Positions 43,493 to 56,739 are shown, counted from the stretch's first letter. The stretch is 64,000 nt of DNA from Lathyrus oleraceus (GCF_024323335.1 NC_066581.1:298428536-298492535); one strand, 5' to 3'. Numbers and translations are program-made. Notes: generated by a model from the sequence alone, not told the origin.

Positions 43493-44962
43493 CTACAGGC
43501 ACGTACTTCCTTCGGATGCGTCGATCACGGACTCAGAGGATGTCTTCATCTGAGCCTTCTCGAGGACAAGTTGATTAACAATCTTATTCCAAGCATCAGA
43601 AGGCTGAGGCATACTAGAGGAAGATGGACCCTCTGGTTCTCTCTGTCTCTTCACTGCTCGGTCTTCAAGAAGTTTGATAAACGCATCTTTCTCTTTAGAC
43701 TCAAGTTTCAACTCCTCATGCTTCCGGCTCAAAGCATTGAACCGCTCTTCCCACATATCTCTCTCTTTCTTCATCTTGGCGAGTGCGTCTTCCAACTCCT
43801 CTATATCTTGGTTAGGGAGAGTTAATGTCTCAACCACAACCATAGACATAGGTCTCTCACAAGCATAAGGCATCTTCGATTCCAAAGCTCTCTTCTCCAC
43901 CCAAGTAGTGTAAGCTTCCAAAGCTACACAGTTGCACGGACCAAGCTCAGATCTTTCTTTCCTATGCACATTATGTCAAGCATGTATCATCTTCTGCTTC
44001 AAATTTTGGGGATATTTACCCTCTTGATAGAAAAGACCTTCTAACTGAGTATTATTAGGTTTGTCTCTCAAGGGGAACCCAAGTTGACGACGAGCCAAAG
44101 CAGGGTTATAGTTGATCCCTCCTTGTGTACAAATGAGAGGCACATTAGAGAATTCACCATAACTATCAATAATATCCAAGCTACTCAACGAAGAATCATA
44201 CCAAACAGTATCATCATTAGTGAGGGACATAAGTCTCTAAGACCACCGTAGACATTGTTTGTTCTCCACAAAAGCAGGCGTCTGAGGCAAGTGCGAACTA
44301 AACCACTTGTACAGAAGAGGAACACATCATACAATAGTTCCACCACCTTTATAATTCCTTAGGTGCAAAGAGAAGTACATATCTCCTAATAGAGTAGGCA
44401 CAAGATTCCCAATCAAGAAGATTCTAATGGCGTTAACATCAATAAAACCGTCAATGTTAGGGAACAATGCTAAACCATAGATGAGCAACACAAAGATGGC
44501 TTCAAAAGCATCCACACTACTAGCTTGAGAAAAAGCAGTAGCTTTCCCTATAAGGAACTCATAAGTCAACCCAAACATTCCTCCTTTCTTCACCCAATGA
44601 GCCTCAATCTCATACTTTTTCAGATGAAGAGCTTCAGCTATAATATGAGATCTGGGAATCTCCTCCAATCCACTAAAAGGCACTTTGTCAGAAATAGGTA
44701 TTCCCAAGAGATGGGCATACTCTTCTAACATAGGTATAAGCTGATAATCGGGAAAAGTGAAGCAACGATAGAGAGGGTCATAAAACTAAACTAATACACT
44801 AAAGAGTCCTTCAACCATATCAGTAGATAATACAGATAGAAGCTTCCCATGACGTTGCTTGAAGTCCAAGGGATCTAATACAAAAGATGATAGCTTCCTT
44901 AGCTCTTTCAAGTCGGGGCCTCTGAAACTGTACTTCTTAGTGTTCGTTCGTCGATAATCCAT
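43493..44962 (-). pseudogene. Ogre-B ORF1 (stops in frame)
   Basis: The start is ATG 44962, matching the ORF1 start of Ogre-I. The N-terminal part contains the YQLIPMLEEYAHLLGIPI motif, resembling plant mobile domains, then PFSGLEEIP and LLIYGLALFPN; the C-terminal part is a coiled coil (43880-43600). Stops interrupt the frame at about 44787 (CAG to TAG in VQFYDP), 44327 (TGA), 44231 and 43973. The stop at 43493 is about 330 bases before gag, with an AT-rich spacer between (43159-43492). Confidence 0.82.
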
Positions 44963-45815
44963 GGTCTAAAAATATTTGCAAATGAAACCTCAGTTCCTTG
45001 AAGTTATATTTCGTGTGATGAATGTTATGATGCACATGAATGCATGAATGCAAAAATCACAAATAAGGGATCACACATAAGGCAAACAAACAAAGGTCAA
45101 GGGATGAATCAAGTCATTGTCAAGATCAATCATCCATTTTGGTGGATTATGGCTTTCACCTTAGCAACACCCGAGTTCCATTGATATTGACAAAACTTGA
45201 TTGGATCAACCAAGAATCAAGGGTTTGTTGTGAGTCACGAGCATGGAGTAAGGTTAAGAACCATCCCGAAGGAGTGTACTAAGCATAAAACCTATAGATC
45301 ATGTTCTAAAAAGTTCCCAGGGTCTTAATTCCATCTATCAGATATTATAGGTTAGGCTGACTGACTCATCAACCCATAATATTCTCAAGAGAAACTCGTC
45401 TGAGTGTAGTATCGCGTAATAACTGTTTTCAAGTCTATACTTGAACAGTCTCCGCACTACGTCCTAAATAGGCCAAGTTGGGTTATATGTTCTACGGTCC
45501 TCAACTTCTCGGACCCCAAATCAGAGAAAGTAATGCCTAACCACAAATAACTTGTGTGACATCAATAACTCCAAAAAGGGTTTCCACTGAGTAGATGAGT
45601 CTCAAGACAACTTGTTAAGGACTACTCCACATAATTCGAACATGACTATACCATCCTCCTATCTTAATTGTACTCAAGTTCGGGTTAGAACTTATCTCAC
45701 CACTCAGAGATCACCAAGCACAACAAGCAGATTATATCATACAAACAAATGTACAAACATCAAATATACAATTACATACACATAAAAAGAGTAGGCTAAA
45801 CCCACTGAGGACTAC
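44963..45815 (-). other. Leader of Ogre-B with a conserved hairpin
   Basis: This noncoding leader aligns well with the Ogre-C leader. The hairpin pairs 45117-45130 with 45180-45193 (13 of 14 positions). Its stem sequence differs from the Ogre-C hairpin (14675-14756), but the loop block CATAATCCACC...ATGGATG is shared. Confidence 0.7.
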
Positions 45816-45833
45816 TCCCCAACAGAGTCGCCA
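45816..45833 (-). other. Primer-binding site of Ogre-B
   Basis: TGGCGACTCTGTTGGGGA on the minus strand, nine bases inside the LTR. It differs by one base from the Ogre-I site. Confidence 0.82.
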
Positions 45834-45842
45834 CTTAATTTC

Positions 45843-48800
45843 TGTAGCGATAAATTCATGACCATTAAGCTATGGATAAACTTAACGTCAATAAAACCAG
45901 AGTCGCCACCGCGCTTTTGTTGTTTCCAAAGGAAAAGGGAAAAGTACGAACAAAACCCAAAGATAAAAAGTTTTCAAATCAAAACTAATAAAATGCCAGA
46001 GATTACAAGTAAGGGGGTTGGTTACATCAAGGGAAGGTGTTAGCATCCAAAGTGTCATAGGTACTCCTAGGGAGCCCATTATTTATGTGTGTATGTGGTT
46101 TGGTATAAAAATGATGTTTGCAATAAATAGAGTGTGGGGGTGAGGAAAGAATTCATTAACTATATTTTTGTGTTTGACAAGACCTTCGGACTTGTGTCTA
46201 TGTGCCTAAATCAAAATGAGGGATCAAAACCTCGTAGTTCGTGGTATCAATTTCAGTGAATTTCTTTTAACAAAAATTTAAGTTTAAAAGAGGCACAAAG
46301 GCCCAAAAGAGTTTAGATGAGTGTTAGTTCTTTTTGTCTTTTGAAATTTTAAGTCAATATCATTAGATTCATTTGCAAGTTTGATTTAAGAAAAAAGTTT
46401 AAAAATGCAATGGCATAAGGCCAAAGTTTCTAGTTTCCAAAAGAGTCTAAGTTTAGAAATAAAAAACAAAGAAGATTTAAAAAATGGGGGAAGAGATTTG
46501 AAATTTAAGAATATGGGAGGAGATGAAGAGACTAATCCTAAGCAAAACTTTAAAAGTTAAGAGTTGAAAAGATCTGGCCAATAGGATGCAATCCAATAGA
46601 CAAGAGTGTCATATAGAAACCCAAATTCCCTTGGACATTAGAATCAAGCAATTAAACAATGCACAATATAACAACTTGAAGAGCAAGGCATCAAATAAAG
46701 ATAGCGACATCCAAGCAAGCAACTTCATAATCTTCTTCTTAATCTTCCCTTGTATCAGATGACATACTCCTTGAATGGCTCAGAATAAGGCATTAGACAC
46801 AAGTTCAAATTAATCTTTGCATCAAGACCATGTAGCAGATGAACTCAAGTGGATCCCAATACTTGCATCAGATGAAAATTCAAATTACAAGAGCTTGGTT
46901 TCAGAAATATTGGCATTGGCCAAGTCCTTTTGCATAAGGAGTGTTGCCTAATTCTAAGTCCAAAGCTCAGAACAAATCCAACAGTCCACACAAACATTTT
47001 TTAGGGATTTTTGTTGTTCATTAAGTATTTTAAGGTCCTAAGACCACAAACACAAACAAGATACGCAAACAAGTATATACAATTACAATATATGGCTCAA
47101 GTGAGCAAAGTGAAAATGGCATAAACATAAACAAGTTAAATGGTATGTATAATGGCAAATGATAAATGACTTGAATTTAAAGTGCATCAAGTAAATGACT
47201 CGAAATTAAAAGCAATTATAATAAAATCTATTCAAATGTTAGTTGATTAGATGTTAGTGGAGTTTTTCTTTTCAATTGTTTAAGTCATTCTTTGGAGAAC
47301 ACTCAACCCTCTATTCACAAGCATGAATCCTTGAACCAAGACATCTTCCAAAGGAAGGAAAAAAGGCCAAGTTTCCATACAATACTATGAAAGGGGGGAG
47401 ACTTACAATCTCACATACTAGAATGCTATGCCTTTGACTCAAAATTTAGTGCTATGTTAAGCAATCTTAATTGGACTTATGTAGAAGTCATAACTATCTG
47501 AGGTCGGGCAATAGAAATTTTGGTGTTAATGCATGTTAGAGATATGGTATAATGGACCATACTCCTAAAACACACCACACACAAAAAGAAAATCATCAAA
47601 GGGTGGACCTAATCTCATTCATACTTGTATTGGTTCATCTAACACAAAGTTATTGATGAACCAATTAGCCTTAGGATATTAAGACTTCATTGGTCAAAGA
47701 GAGGAATGAGATAGAATGGGATTGAAGATGAAAAGGGAGGGGAAATGAGACAAACACAAATTGGTCATGGGAGGAATTTTATCAAATTAAAATCATTCAT
47801 TCATTTTGGAAGATGAAATGTACATTTCATCAATCCCCTAAATACAATGGTTTTAATCTAACAAAAGTCAAATCAACCTTGACCAAGGCCCAAACACATA
47901 GTCAAACTTCACATGTCAATAAAAATGGCTCAACATAATTTCTACACAATTAAGCAATTAAAAATCAAATTAAAATGCATTTAAATTAAATTATATTTGA
48001 TCAAAAATCTAAAACCTCTTCAAACAAGGTTAAAGGACCTTGGAGAAAAAATTTCATTATTTTTGAAAAGTCAAAAGTATTTTTAAACAGTTAAAAATAT
48101 GCACAAAAACAATTAAATCATGAAAAATATCAATATTAATCCAAAAAATAATTTTAATTCAAAAAATGAAAGAAAAATATTTGAATTTTTTTTGGTGAAA
48201 GTCCCATATTTTTTGGATAAATAATGAAATTAATATGAGTTAATTAAAAATAAGCAATTAAATGAAATAATCAAAAAATAAAAAAAAATGAGAACCATCT
48301 AATCTCCCTCATTAATTGAGGTGGCAGATCAGATGGTGATAAGCGCGTGTTCCACATGTACATGAGTCAACTGTCGCACACGCATGGCAATTACTTTGGA
48401 TGGATGCGATTAGAAGCTGTGAACTAGATCAGATGGTTGAAACCTTGCCAACACACCACCAGAGCCCTAGCTCCGGTCATCTTCCCCGGTGAGGACCGCC
48501 AAACTGGTCCTAGCTCAACTCAAAGAATAATGGAAAGCGAGTACACTATTTTGAAGGGAAAATGCTTAGGAGCACGAATCTGGCCTCAATTTTGTCCAAT
48601 TCAAAGTATATAAAAAGATACAGGGATTTGAATTTTGAGGATCATGAACTGAGTTGCTTTGATTTGATCTCAAAGCAACTAAATCTTCTTTCCTATATTG
48701 ATAGGACTTCAGAAAACCAAAAATCAACAAGAATGGTGAAGAATTGAGGGAGAATCGAAGAGATGAAAAATCTGAAAATTCACCTTGAATGGAGCTTTAG

Positions 48801-50548
48801 ATTGGCACGATCTTGATTTCAATTATGCTTGGCCTTGCTTCAGATGCTTGATGGAAGATAAATAGGTCAAGGAAAGGGATGGACTCTTGGAGTTTCAATC
48901 TCAAAACAGATGGAGAGTTGAAACTTGATTTTCAAAGAAAATCCTTAAGTTTATCCTTCAATGGTGAGGGTTTATGGTTGCAGGTTGAAAGCTTGGGCAT
49001 GAGGTCCTCAATTTTGAGCATGAAGGGTCTTATTTATAGCCAATGTGATTGATATTTGCACACTTCCAAATTTGGAAAAATTTCAAATTCTCCCTTGCAT
49101 GGATGCATGGGCGTGCATTAAGGCCATGAGATGATGTGTTTTGATCCAAAATCCAATGCACAATATGCTGAAATCATGTTTAAAGCTCATGCAAATGTGT
49201 GTGAAAATTGGAACTTGAAATTATCCAAATGGTGCTTTAACTTACACCCATGCGTAAGTCCCTCACTATTTGGCCAAATGAGATGATTATACACTTTTTG
49301 GAAAGGTGGGATCAAGGGGAACAACTTTCATGTTGAACACTTTTACGTTTGAAACTTGGATCATGATGAATTTTGAGTTGGAAGTTTGGGAAATCAAACA
49401 TATTTGAAAATTTTCTAAGTCCCAAGTCAAATGTTCACTTCTTCCACCTTGAATAACTTTTTCTATGGACTTCAAATGAGAAACTTTCCTTTATCAAAGT
49501 TGTATCTATTTCAAACCTATTCAATTTGGTCACAAATTTGACCTCATTTGGGTTTGGAATGAAGTAGTTATGCATTTTAGAGGTTGAGGAAAATCACTTG
49601 TTCAATGGTATTGGCCCAAAATGACCTATAATGTTTCCTCTTGGCACATGCATTTCCAAGTTAAATTTGAACTTCCTCCAAACATAAAAGTTAAAGTAAA
49701 CATATTTAATTTGATAGTGTAATTTGAATGACTTTAATCTCATCAAAATTGAGCAAGTTATGGTCGTGGGAAGTTGACCTCCAAACTAGGGTTCAGACAA
49801 AATGACCTATAATCTTTCACCATAACAAATGAGTTTCCAAGAAAAACTAGCTCTTGACTTAAAAATGAAAGTTGTTTGGAATATTTTTTTGAGTAACTTT
49901 AATCTTAGAATGATTTTCATATGACAAAAATTGTAGGAGATAGGGTCTAGGGAAGCCCAGTTTTGACTAGTTGACTTTCTCTGGTCAACCACCAAGAACC
50001 ATATTGCTAGCTTGATATTCTAATGAATTTTGGGACTCATGGAGGATAATATATGCATAATATGATTTAAGGTGAAGTATCCCTTGAAATATTTGATCAA
50101 TTGTTGAAGAAACTTGTTGAAGAAGTCACACAAGATACTCAGATGAATTAGGGTTTCCAAGGTAAACAAACTTCAAACTCTTGATGATTTCTTGATCAAA
50201 ATTACATGTGAAAGTCATGGGGATCCATATATGATGATTATAGACAATGTAAACCATATAGTTATTGAGCTCCTTGCATTGAGGGTCTCAAACCCTATAC
50301 GTGAGCTTGATAGAGCATATGTGAGCATGTACACTATCTACAAAAGCAACAAGCTATATATTGACATATTTTTGGTATTTTTGGTTAGTAAAGAAAGAAA
50401 AATGAAGTATGATACAATCAAGAGTTCTTGGTGATCTCTCCTAATGCAAAATCCAATGAATGAAGGGTAAGGAGAATGCCAAGGTGTGGTCCCAATGCAT
50501 ATGATGAGATAACATGAGGGATCTTAGGGTCAAAATTTGGGTATTACA
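45843..50548 (-). repeat. 5' LTR of Ogre-B (4.7 kb)
   Basis: On the minus strand it starts TGTAATACCC (50548) and ends TCGCTACA (45843). The 4706-bp length is in the range known for Ogre LTRs. U3 is about 1.5 kb; the TATA box is at 49040-49031; R/U5 is about 3.2 kb of AT-rich, noncoding sequence with no gene. TGGCGACTC lies at 45900-45908, 57 bases before the LTR end. The first 1.6 kb in window order matches LTR-H (55055-56614). ORFs inside are short and not supported. Confidence 0.87.
49031..49040 (-). promoter_or_regulatory. TATA box of the Ogre-B LTR
   Basis: GCTATAAATA on the minus strand, close to the CTATAAATAC of other Ogre LTRs. Confidence 0.6.
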
Positions 50549-52286
50549 CCTTTCTCTGACCACCCTCTCGGCCTTTGGCCTCCTCTAGAACCACCAACAA
50601 ACTCCAGGTTTCGGTTAAAGTTTAACCGAAAACTTTAAATCTTCATCTAGAATTTCCATATTCCCTAAAACTTCAAGAACCTTAAATCGAAACCCTTTGA
50701 ACCCTAACCCTGGGTGATTAACCATAGATGGGTTCAGATGAACCCTAGTAAAATTCCACCCCAAAACCCAAGAATCCTAACCCTTAAGATGAACCATAAC
50801 CCTAAGAAGATGAACATTCATATTTTACCTCCCCCAAACCCTAACCTCTACCATGATCTTACCTTCTCCTACCCAAATCCATACCTAACCTTGGACGATC
50901 CATAGACCAACCTTCCATGAACCCTAATCAAACCTCCAAATTTCCAAAATCAGACAAATTTCCCAATTCCCCAAATCCTAATCCCTTTCAATTTAACCAA
51001 TTTATGAAATTAAAACCTAAACTATAACGACAATTAACAGTAGACAAACACGTAAAAAAAATACAAGTCAAATATTATGAAGAAGAAGGTGACTAACCTA
51101 CAGAGAGGCGAATTTCTCTGGATAGAAAGGTAATGATTTCAAACTTTTCTTATTTTCCTTTTATCTAGTTTGTCCTTTCTTCCTCTCCTAACCTATCTCA
51201 CTTATTCTCTTCCAGTGCGAGGTTATGGACTTGTGAGGGTGGTTTAGCTCAGAGAAATTAGGGTTTCGATATGAAACCCTAATTACTGCTTAATCGAAGC
51301 TTTGATGAAAGGTTGGGAATTGTAGAGGCAATAGTGCTTAAGGTTTTTTAATTCTTTTTTTTTCGTCCCTGATTCAGAATTAACATTAGGTTTATATAGA
51401 TTAAGAATTAAGGTTTAGATTTCAATTAGATTGATGAATTATGAAGTTTGTAATTTGATTGTTACTTTGATTTTATTTTATTTTTAGGGTTTCAAATTGT
51501 AACCGATTATTGCAATGTATTGGGTATGATTCCTCTTGTAAATTCAATTGTTCAATATATATGTGTAATATAAATATAAAGATTTGATTGATATTTGAAA
51601 TTACTGTTTGATCCAATTGTGTTTCGGATTTGCGCAATCTAGGGTTTATAAGAATCGGGGCATTTGGGATGAATCTGGGTCATGGACATGACCCTGTGGA
51701 GTGGTGGACTTGGGTGCGCACTTGACCTAGTTAGAGTTGGACTTGGGTCTTATCTTGACCCAACGGGTTTGGGCTTTGGTCAGTCTTTGACCAGCCCACT
51801 AAAAAAGATCAAAACCTAAAATAATAATCAGATTAAAATAAAACTATCCTAATTACCTTATTAAACTAATTAATTCATATTTATTAATTATAATCTAATG
51901 AATTATATTAATAATAATATTAATCAATATTCTAATAAAAACTAATTATTTTCATTAATAATATAATTAATAAATATTAACCTAATTAATCTTAATAAAA
52001 TTAAAATAAATTCCCTAATCTAAGTTAATTACAAATTAACCATGTTTATCAACTTAATTCTAATTGATTTTTTAACATTTAAAATTACCCTAATTAATTG
52101 AACAAAAGGTTATCAGTTAATCAAGATGGATCAGGGAAAAGTCAAAATGGTTTCCTTTGACTTTTTAAGCCATTGGGACTGACCATATGACTTATATGGA
52201 CTCTGGGTAAGTTAGTGATCTGAATCCTAAATTAGCAACAAAAAAATGAAAAAGAAAGGATGGTCAAAATTTGGGGTACGACATTG
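50549..52286 (-). mobile_element. LTR-F: partial minus-strand gypsy-type LTR
   Basis: On the minus strand it begins TGTCGTACCCC at 52286, exactly where Ogre-G gag is interrupted, and runs left until the Ogre-B LTR begins. It is therefore the 5' portion of an LTR into which Ogre-B inserted; the rest lies left of the window. It is AT-rich, has a TATA-like TCTATATAAA at 51400-51391, and holds several scattered AAACCCTAA-type words. No gene is visible. The start TGTCGTACCCCAAATTTTGACC-like form resembles the Ogre LTR starts. Confidence 0.7.
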
Positions 52287-53225
52287 TCCAGATACGACCC
52301 CTGAAGAGTACCCATGAACACATCGACAAGCTCTCTTTCCAGAAGTGGAGGTTAAACCCGGGCAGCCAATTCTCTCCATCTTTGGGCATAGTCTTAGAAT
52401 GATTCGTCAACTTTCTGGGTTAAGCTCTAAAGCTGGGTCCAATTAGGATCCATGTCTGTGTTATACTTATAATGTTTGAGAAAAGCTTCAGTTAACTCTC
52501 TCCATGTTCGGATATGTGTCCGTTCAAGCTGCATATACCACCCAAGAGATGCCCCACTGAGGCTGTCTTGGAAGAATTTCATCAAAAGTTTCTCGTCACT
52601 AGAATAAAAGGCCATCTTTCTGCAATATGACCATATATGGGTCCTTGGACAGCTAACCCCTTTATACTTTTCAAAATCCGGAGTCTCTAACTTTGCGGGA
52701 ATTTTGACACCGGGCACCAAGCATATATTAACAGCGTCCAACTCGAAGGCGTCAGATCCTTGGATAACCTTCATCTTTTCTTCTAAAGCACAACCTTTCT
52801 TTTCCACATCAGTAATTGGCGGTTCAAAGGCATCAGGTGTTGCCTCAGCTTTTGGCATAAAGAAAAGATCATTTTGGTCATCCACTTCAAGTTGATCTTC
52901 CCTATCAACAGGGAATTGAGCGTAGAAATAGCATTCTAGTTCACAGGACCTCCATCGGGAGGTGGTTGGTTCACAACTGGTGCATGCACAAGAGTATTTG
53001 CAGCGACAACCCTCAAGTTGGCTTGTTGTAACTTTTTTGGCCTTTGACCACAACAAGAAGAGTATCCATGAGCTGACCTATCTGGGTTCTCATGTTCAAC
53101 ATATCCTCCTTTATTACAACCTGGTTATGTTCCGATTGATACATCATTAGCTTCTGGTTATTGTGAATGTTGTACGGGTGCCGATAAGTCAGCTTGACGG
53201 TAGCAGATTTTGAACAGAAAGCCAA
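52287..53225 (-). pseudogene. gag: Ogre-G gag, N-terminal part, decayed
   Basis: Two overlapping frames (53225-53013 and 53056-52427) together cover gag. The KLTYRHPYNIHNNQKLM string begins it, then an acidic linker, then the Retrotrans_gag core (LVPGVKIPAKLETPDFEKYKG, FFQDSLSGASLGWY, THIRTWRELTEAFLKHYKYN). Beyond 52427 the same frame continues through stops (CAG- and CGA-like sites) to MGTLQGSYLDN, where LTR-F starts. At least one frameshift near 53040 and three stops make it non-functional. Confidence 0.8.
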
Positions 53226-54057
53226 GTAACAACGAGTTTATATGGTCTTTGTCTCATAAAATGCAAAATGATACATGATGCATGAATGGTTTATGCTTAT
53301 TATTTTTATTCTCGGGGAACCTTACATGATTTATAGTTATTAGAAAGCATTGAATTTACCTGAACCCATTTTTGAATGCTCACTACACAATATAAACCTT
53401 TCAGATTCCCTGAGAATAAGGCCCAGATTCAAAATGTATGCAATGCAAGTGTTATGCATGTTTATGATTCAAAGGACATATTGCAGAAGATTTAAGGTAG
53501 GTTGGAGTTCGGTTTTCCTGCAAGAAGCCCATACCCCCTCACATGTGAGTTCTAAAGCTTTATGAAGATGCTTAGAGTCACAAATCCTGGGGAAAAAATA
53601 TCTTTGTCATCATAAGATGACTTGTGGGCTAACAATATCCTCATAAGGATCTACTCTAAGTGAGGTCTCCCTTAACTTCAAAAGCCACAAGTTTGCTACA
53701 GGTCCATAGAGTCATGGATCCCCTTTGAAAGAATGGTTATCACTGTAAAATGACTTACGTGCCAACTAAAATTCAAAAGGAGTCTACTCCAGGTGGGGTC
53801 TTCGTACCTTCCCATCAAGACAACTACGTCTAACAAGTCAGTATGTAGCTCCTAATATATCTCAAGTGTACTCTTCAAGCCTGGGTATTGGGCTTATCAC
53901 TCAATAGTATTAGAAACCCATCCCACAAGAGTAGAATAATATATACAGAATATATGAAGCATAACAATAATAGATAAGTGAAAGCAAGTAAGATAAAGAT
54001 AAACACCAAAGCACAAAAGGATACAGGCAAAGCTTGGCTTGAATCACTTATGGACTT
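53226..54057 (-). other. Leader of Ogre-G
   Basis: Noncoding, AT-rich. No ORF1 and no obvious hairpin equivalent to that of Ogre-B. I see no gene here. Confidence 0.55.
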
Positions 54058-54075
54058 TCCCCATCAGAGTCGCCA
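54058..54075 (-). other. Primer-binding site of Ogre-G
   Basis: TGGCGACTCTGATGGGGA on the minus strand, two bases inside the LTR. It differs from the other sites at the same variable position. Confidence 0.8.
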
Positions 54076-54077
54076 GC

Positions 54078-55054
54078 TGCCGCATCGTGAAAAATACATA
54101 GTCGGCGCCGAATTTTATTTATTACAAAAGAATGGGAAAATATCGATAAAACCAAAAAGAATGCTCGTCGCAACCAAGAGCGGATTTAGGATTTGGTTAT
54201 GCAAGGGGAAGATATTAGCACCCCTCACATTCGTTGTACTCAACAAGAACCACTTTTCTTGTTCTTTGTGCGCGTGGGTGTTATTATACGATGGATACTT
54301 GCTATTGGTGTAAGGAGAAAAAAATAAGTTTTAAATTAGTGTGCTCGCCAAGATCTCGTAATCATGTGCCTATGTATCCTTACACTGCAATAAGGACATT
54401 AAAGCTTCGTAGTTCTGAGCATAAAATAGAGTGTGTGTTGATTGTTTTTAGTGAATAGTGTTAACATATGCATTCTAGCGGTTAACATTGCTTGTATGCT
54501 CGTGCATGGGAGACTTAAGCATTTGTTTGTTTGCGATATAATGGATGCGCTTGGATCATATTCTAGCAGTTAAACATGACTTGTATGCTCGTGCATGGGA
54601 GGCTTAAGTTTCGTTTGTACTATGGTATAACGGAAGTAACGTGTCCTTTGAGAAACGTTTTTGGATGCCCTAAGACAGAAAATTGGATTTGATGAGTTAT
54701 GGTCGATTTTAGACTTTGGAGACAAGTATCATACCACAAGCTAGGTATGGTCGAAAACCTGAGTACTTGAGAGTTGAGAGGACAGTTGCATCTTAACCCC
54801 TTTTTTTCATCCAAATTTGTTTTTGTTTATGAAATGGTTAGATGAGTTTAATCAGTGGTACTTAGAGGGAGAAAAACATCTAACCCTTGGCTAAGTTTGA
54901 CCAACAATCAAAATACTCGGGAGTTGAGAGGACCGCGGTATCCTAACCACTTTTTTTCACTCTCAGAGCACTAGATTGAACTTGTTTTATTGTTAAGTGT
55001 TTTAAAGGGAATTCAAGCATCAGGCCACAATCTAGGTACGTCAGACAACCTAAG
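54078..55054 (-). repeat. Partial 5' LTR of Ogre-G
   Basis: On the minus strand it ends CACGATGCGGCA at 54078. 977 bp are visible before LTR-H interrupts it. It contains two similar stretches (around 54480 and 54570, TTGTATGCTCGTGCATGGGA) and no gene. The U5 TGGCGACTC motif seen in the other Ogre LTRs is not intact here. Confidence 0.75.
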
Positions 55055-56614
55055 TGTAGTGGTAAATTCATGACCATCAAGCTATAGATAAGCTAGACGT
55101 CAATAACACTAGAGTCACCACCGTGCTTTTATTGTTTCCAAGGGAAAAGGGAAAAGTACGAACAAAACCCAAAAGATAAGAAGTTTTCAAATCAAAACTA
55201 ATAAAATGCCAGAGATTATAGGTAAGGGGGTTGGTTACACAGAGGGAAGGTGTTAGCACCCAAAGTGTTCTAGGTACTCCTAGGGAGCCCTTTCTTGTGC
55301 GCATATGTGGTTTTGTACAAATGATGTTTGAAATAAATAGAATCGGGGGTGAGAAAAGAATTCATTAATTATATTTTTGTGTTTGACAAGACCTTCGTAC
55401 TTGTGCTTACGTACCAACATAAAAATGAGGGATCAAAACCTCGTTGTTTGTGGTATCAATTTCAAAGTGAGTGCATTGCTTTTAACAAAATTTAAATTTA
55501 ACAAAGGCACAAATGGCCTAAAATGGTTTGAATGAGTGTTAGTTATTTTTGGATTTTGAAATTTTAAGTCAAGTATATTTAAGTTTATTCACAAGTTTGA
55601 TTAAGAAAAAAGTTTGAAAATGCAATGGCATAAGGCCAAAGTTTCTAATTTGCAATAAAGTCTAAGTTTATAAAATATAAGCAAAGAAGATTTTAAAAGG
55701 AGGGAGAGATTTTGAAATTAAAGAAGTGGGAAGGATATGAAGAGACTAATCCTAAGCACAAATTTAAAAGTTGAGAGTTGAAAAGATCTGACCAATGGGC
55801 TGCAATCCAATAGACAAAAATGTCATATAGAAACCCAAAGTTCCCTTGGACTTTAGAATCAAACAACAAACAATACACAAATAGCAAGTTGAAAAGTAAG
55901 GCAACAAATAAAGATAGCCACATCCAAGCTTAGAAACTCCATGATCTTCTTTGAAATTTTCCCATGTATAAGATGACTTCAAAGATGGCATAAGGCACAA
56001 GTTCAAAATAACAGCTTCATAGTGACCATGTTGCAGATGAACTCGAATAGATCTTCAACATTGTATCAGATGAAAGTTCACTTCATAAGCACTTGGTTTC
56101 ATGAAAGTTGGCATTGGCCAAGTCCTTTGCATAGGGAGTGTTGCCTAAATTCTAAGTCCAATAGTCTCAGATCAAACCAACAGTCCACACAACATATTTT
56201 TTAGGGTTTTTGTTCTTATTATTTACATTAAAGTCAAAAGACCACACAAACAAACAAGTATATACAAACACAATATATCACAAAATATGGCCCAAGTGGA
56301 CAAAGTAAAAATGACATTAAAGTAAACAACTTGAATGGTATGAATAATGGCAAATGAATAGAGCTTAAAAATTAAAGTGCATTAAAAGTAAATGACTTGA
56401 AATTAAATGTTAGTTGTTAGTTGATTAGAAGTTAGTATTGCTTTTGCTTTGCTTTTATTTAAGTCATTCTTTGGAGAACACTCAACCCACTTATCACAAG
56501 CATGGATCCTTGAACCAAGACATCTTCCAAAGGAAGGAAAAAAGGCCATGTTTCAACACAATACCATGAAAGAGGGGAGACTTACAATCTCACTAACTAG
56601 AATGTTATGCCTTT
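55055..56614 (-). repeat. LTR-H: truncated LTR of the Ogre-B family
   Basis: This aligns along its length with 45843-47437 of the Ogre-B LTR at clearly lower identity, starting with the same TGTAG-G-TAAATTCATGACCAT end. It abuts Ogre-G LTR sequence on the left (candidate target CTAAG, 55050-55054), so it is a solo LTR or 3' LTR inserted there. Ogre-I cuts it at 56614. The U5 motif is mutated to TGGTGACTC (55112-55120). No gene. Confidence 0.8.
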
Positions 56615-56647
56615 TGTCATACCCCAAAAATTACCCATCATTTTTCC

Positions 56648-56650
<3 letters not shown>

Positions 56651-56687
<37 letters not shown>

Positions 56688-56701
56688 GAAAAAGAAAAAC
56701 G

Positions 56702-56739
<38 letters not shown>

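Larger units (their letters stand above)
10348..50548 (-). mobile_element. Ogre-B: minus-strand Ogre-like element split by three insertions
   Basis: Reading leftwards: 5' LTR 50548-45843, primer site 45833-45816, leader, ORF1 44962-43493, gag 43158 on, protease, intron 31397-31140, RT, integrase, and 3' UTR ending at 10348. Chromo-E (33745-42238) splits gag, Ogre-C (12157-30252) splits RT, and Ogre-A truncates the 3' UTR; its 3' LTR would lie left of the window. At both internal insertions the reading frame resumes across a 5-bp duplication, which makes the reconstruction secure. All coding parts carry stops, and the RNase H region is deleted. Confidence 0.92.
52287..55054 (-). mobile_element. 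Ogre-G: oldest visible Ogre-like fragment
   Basis: Minus-strand remnant: partial 5' LTR (54078-55054), primer site (54058-54075), leader and gag N-terminal part, cut at 52287 by LTR-F and at 55055 by LTR-H. There is no ORF1 between leader and gag, so ORF1 is deleted or was never present. It hosts the whole nest to its left. Confidence 0.8.

Noticed and set aside
50192..50434. 80-codon ORF near the Ogre-B LTR end
   Set aside because: It lies inside U3 of the LTR, is AT-rich, and shows no homology that I recognise.
50560..51300. Interstitial telomere repeats (AAACCCTAA words)
   Set aside because: The words are scattered, not tandem, and lie in LTR-F. They are common promoter-type telo-boxes at most.
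56610..56614. CCTTT before Ogre-I equals CCTTT after the Ogre-B LTR (50549-50553), suggesting a shared event
   Set aside because: The CCTTT before Ogre-I is ordinary LTR-H sequence (also present in the Ogre-B LTR near 47430). A 5-base match is easily chance.
56651..56734. Poly-A tail of a LINE or SINE
   Set aside because: It sits inside the U3 of an LTR and is followed by the TATA box. No non-LTR sequence precedes it.
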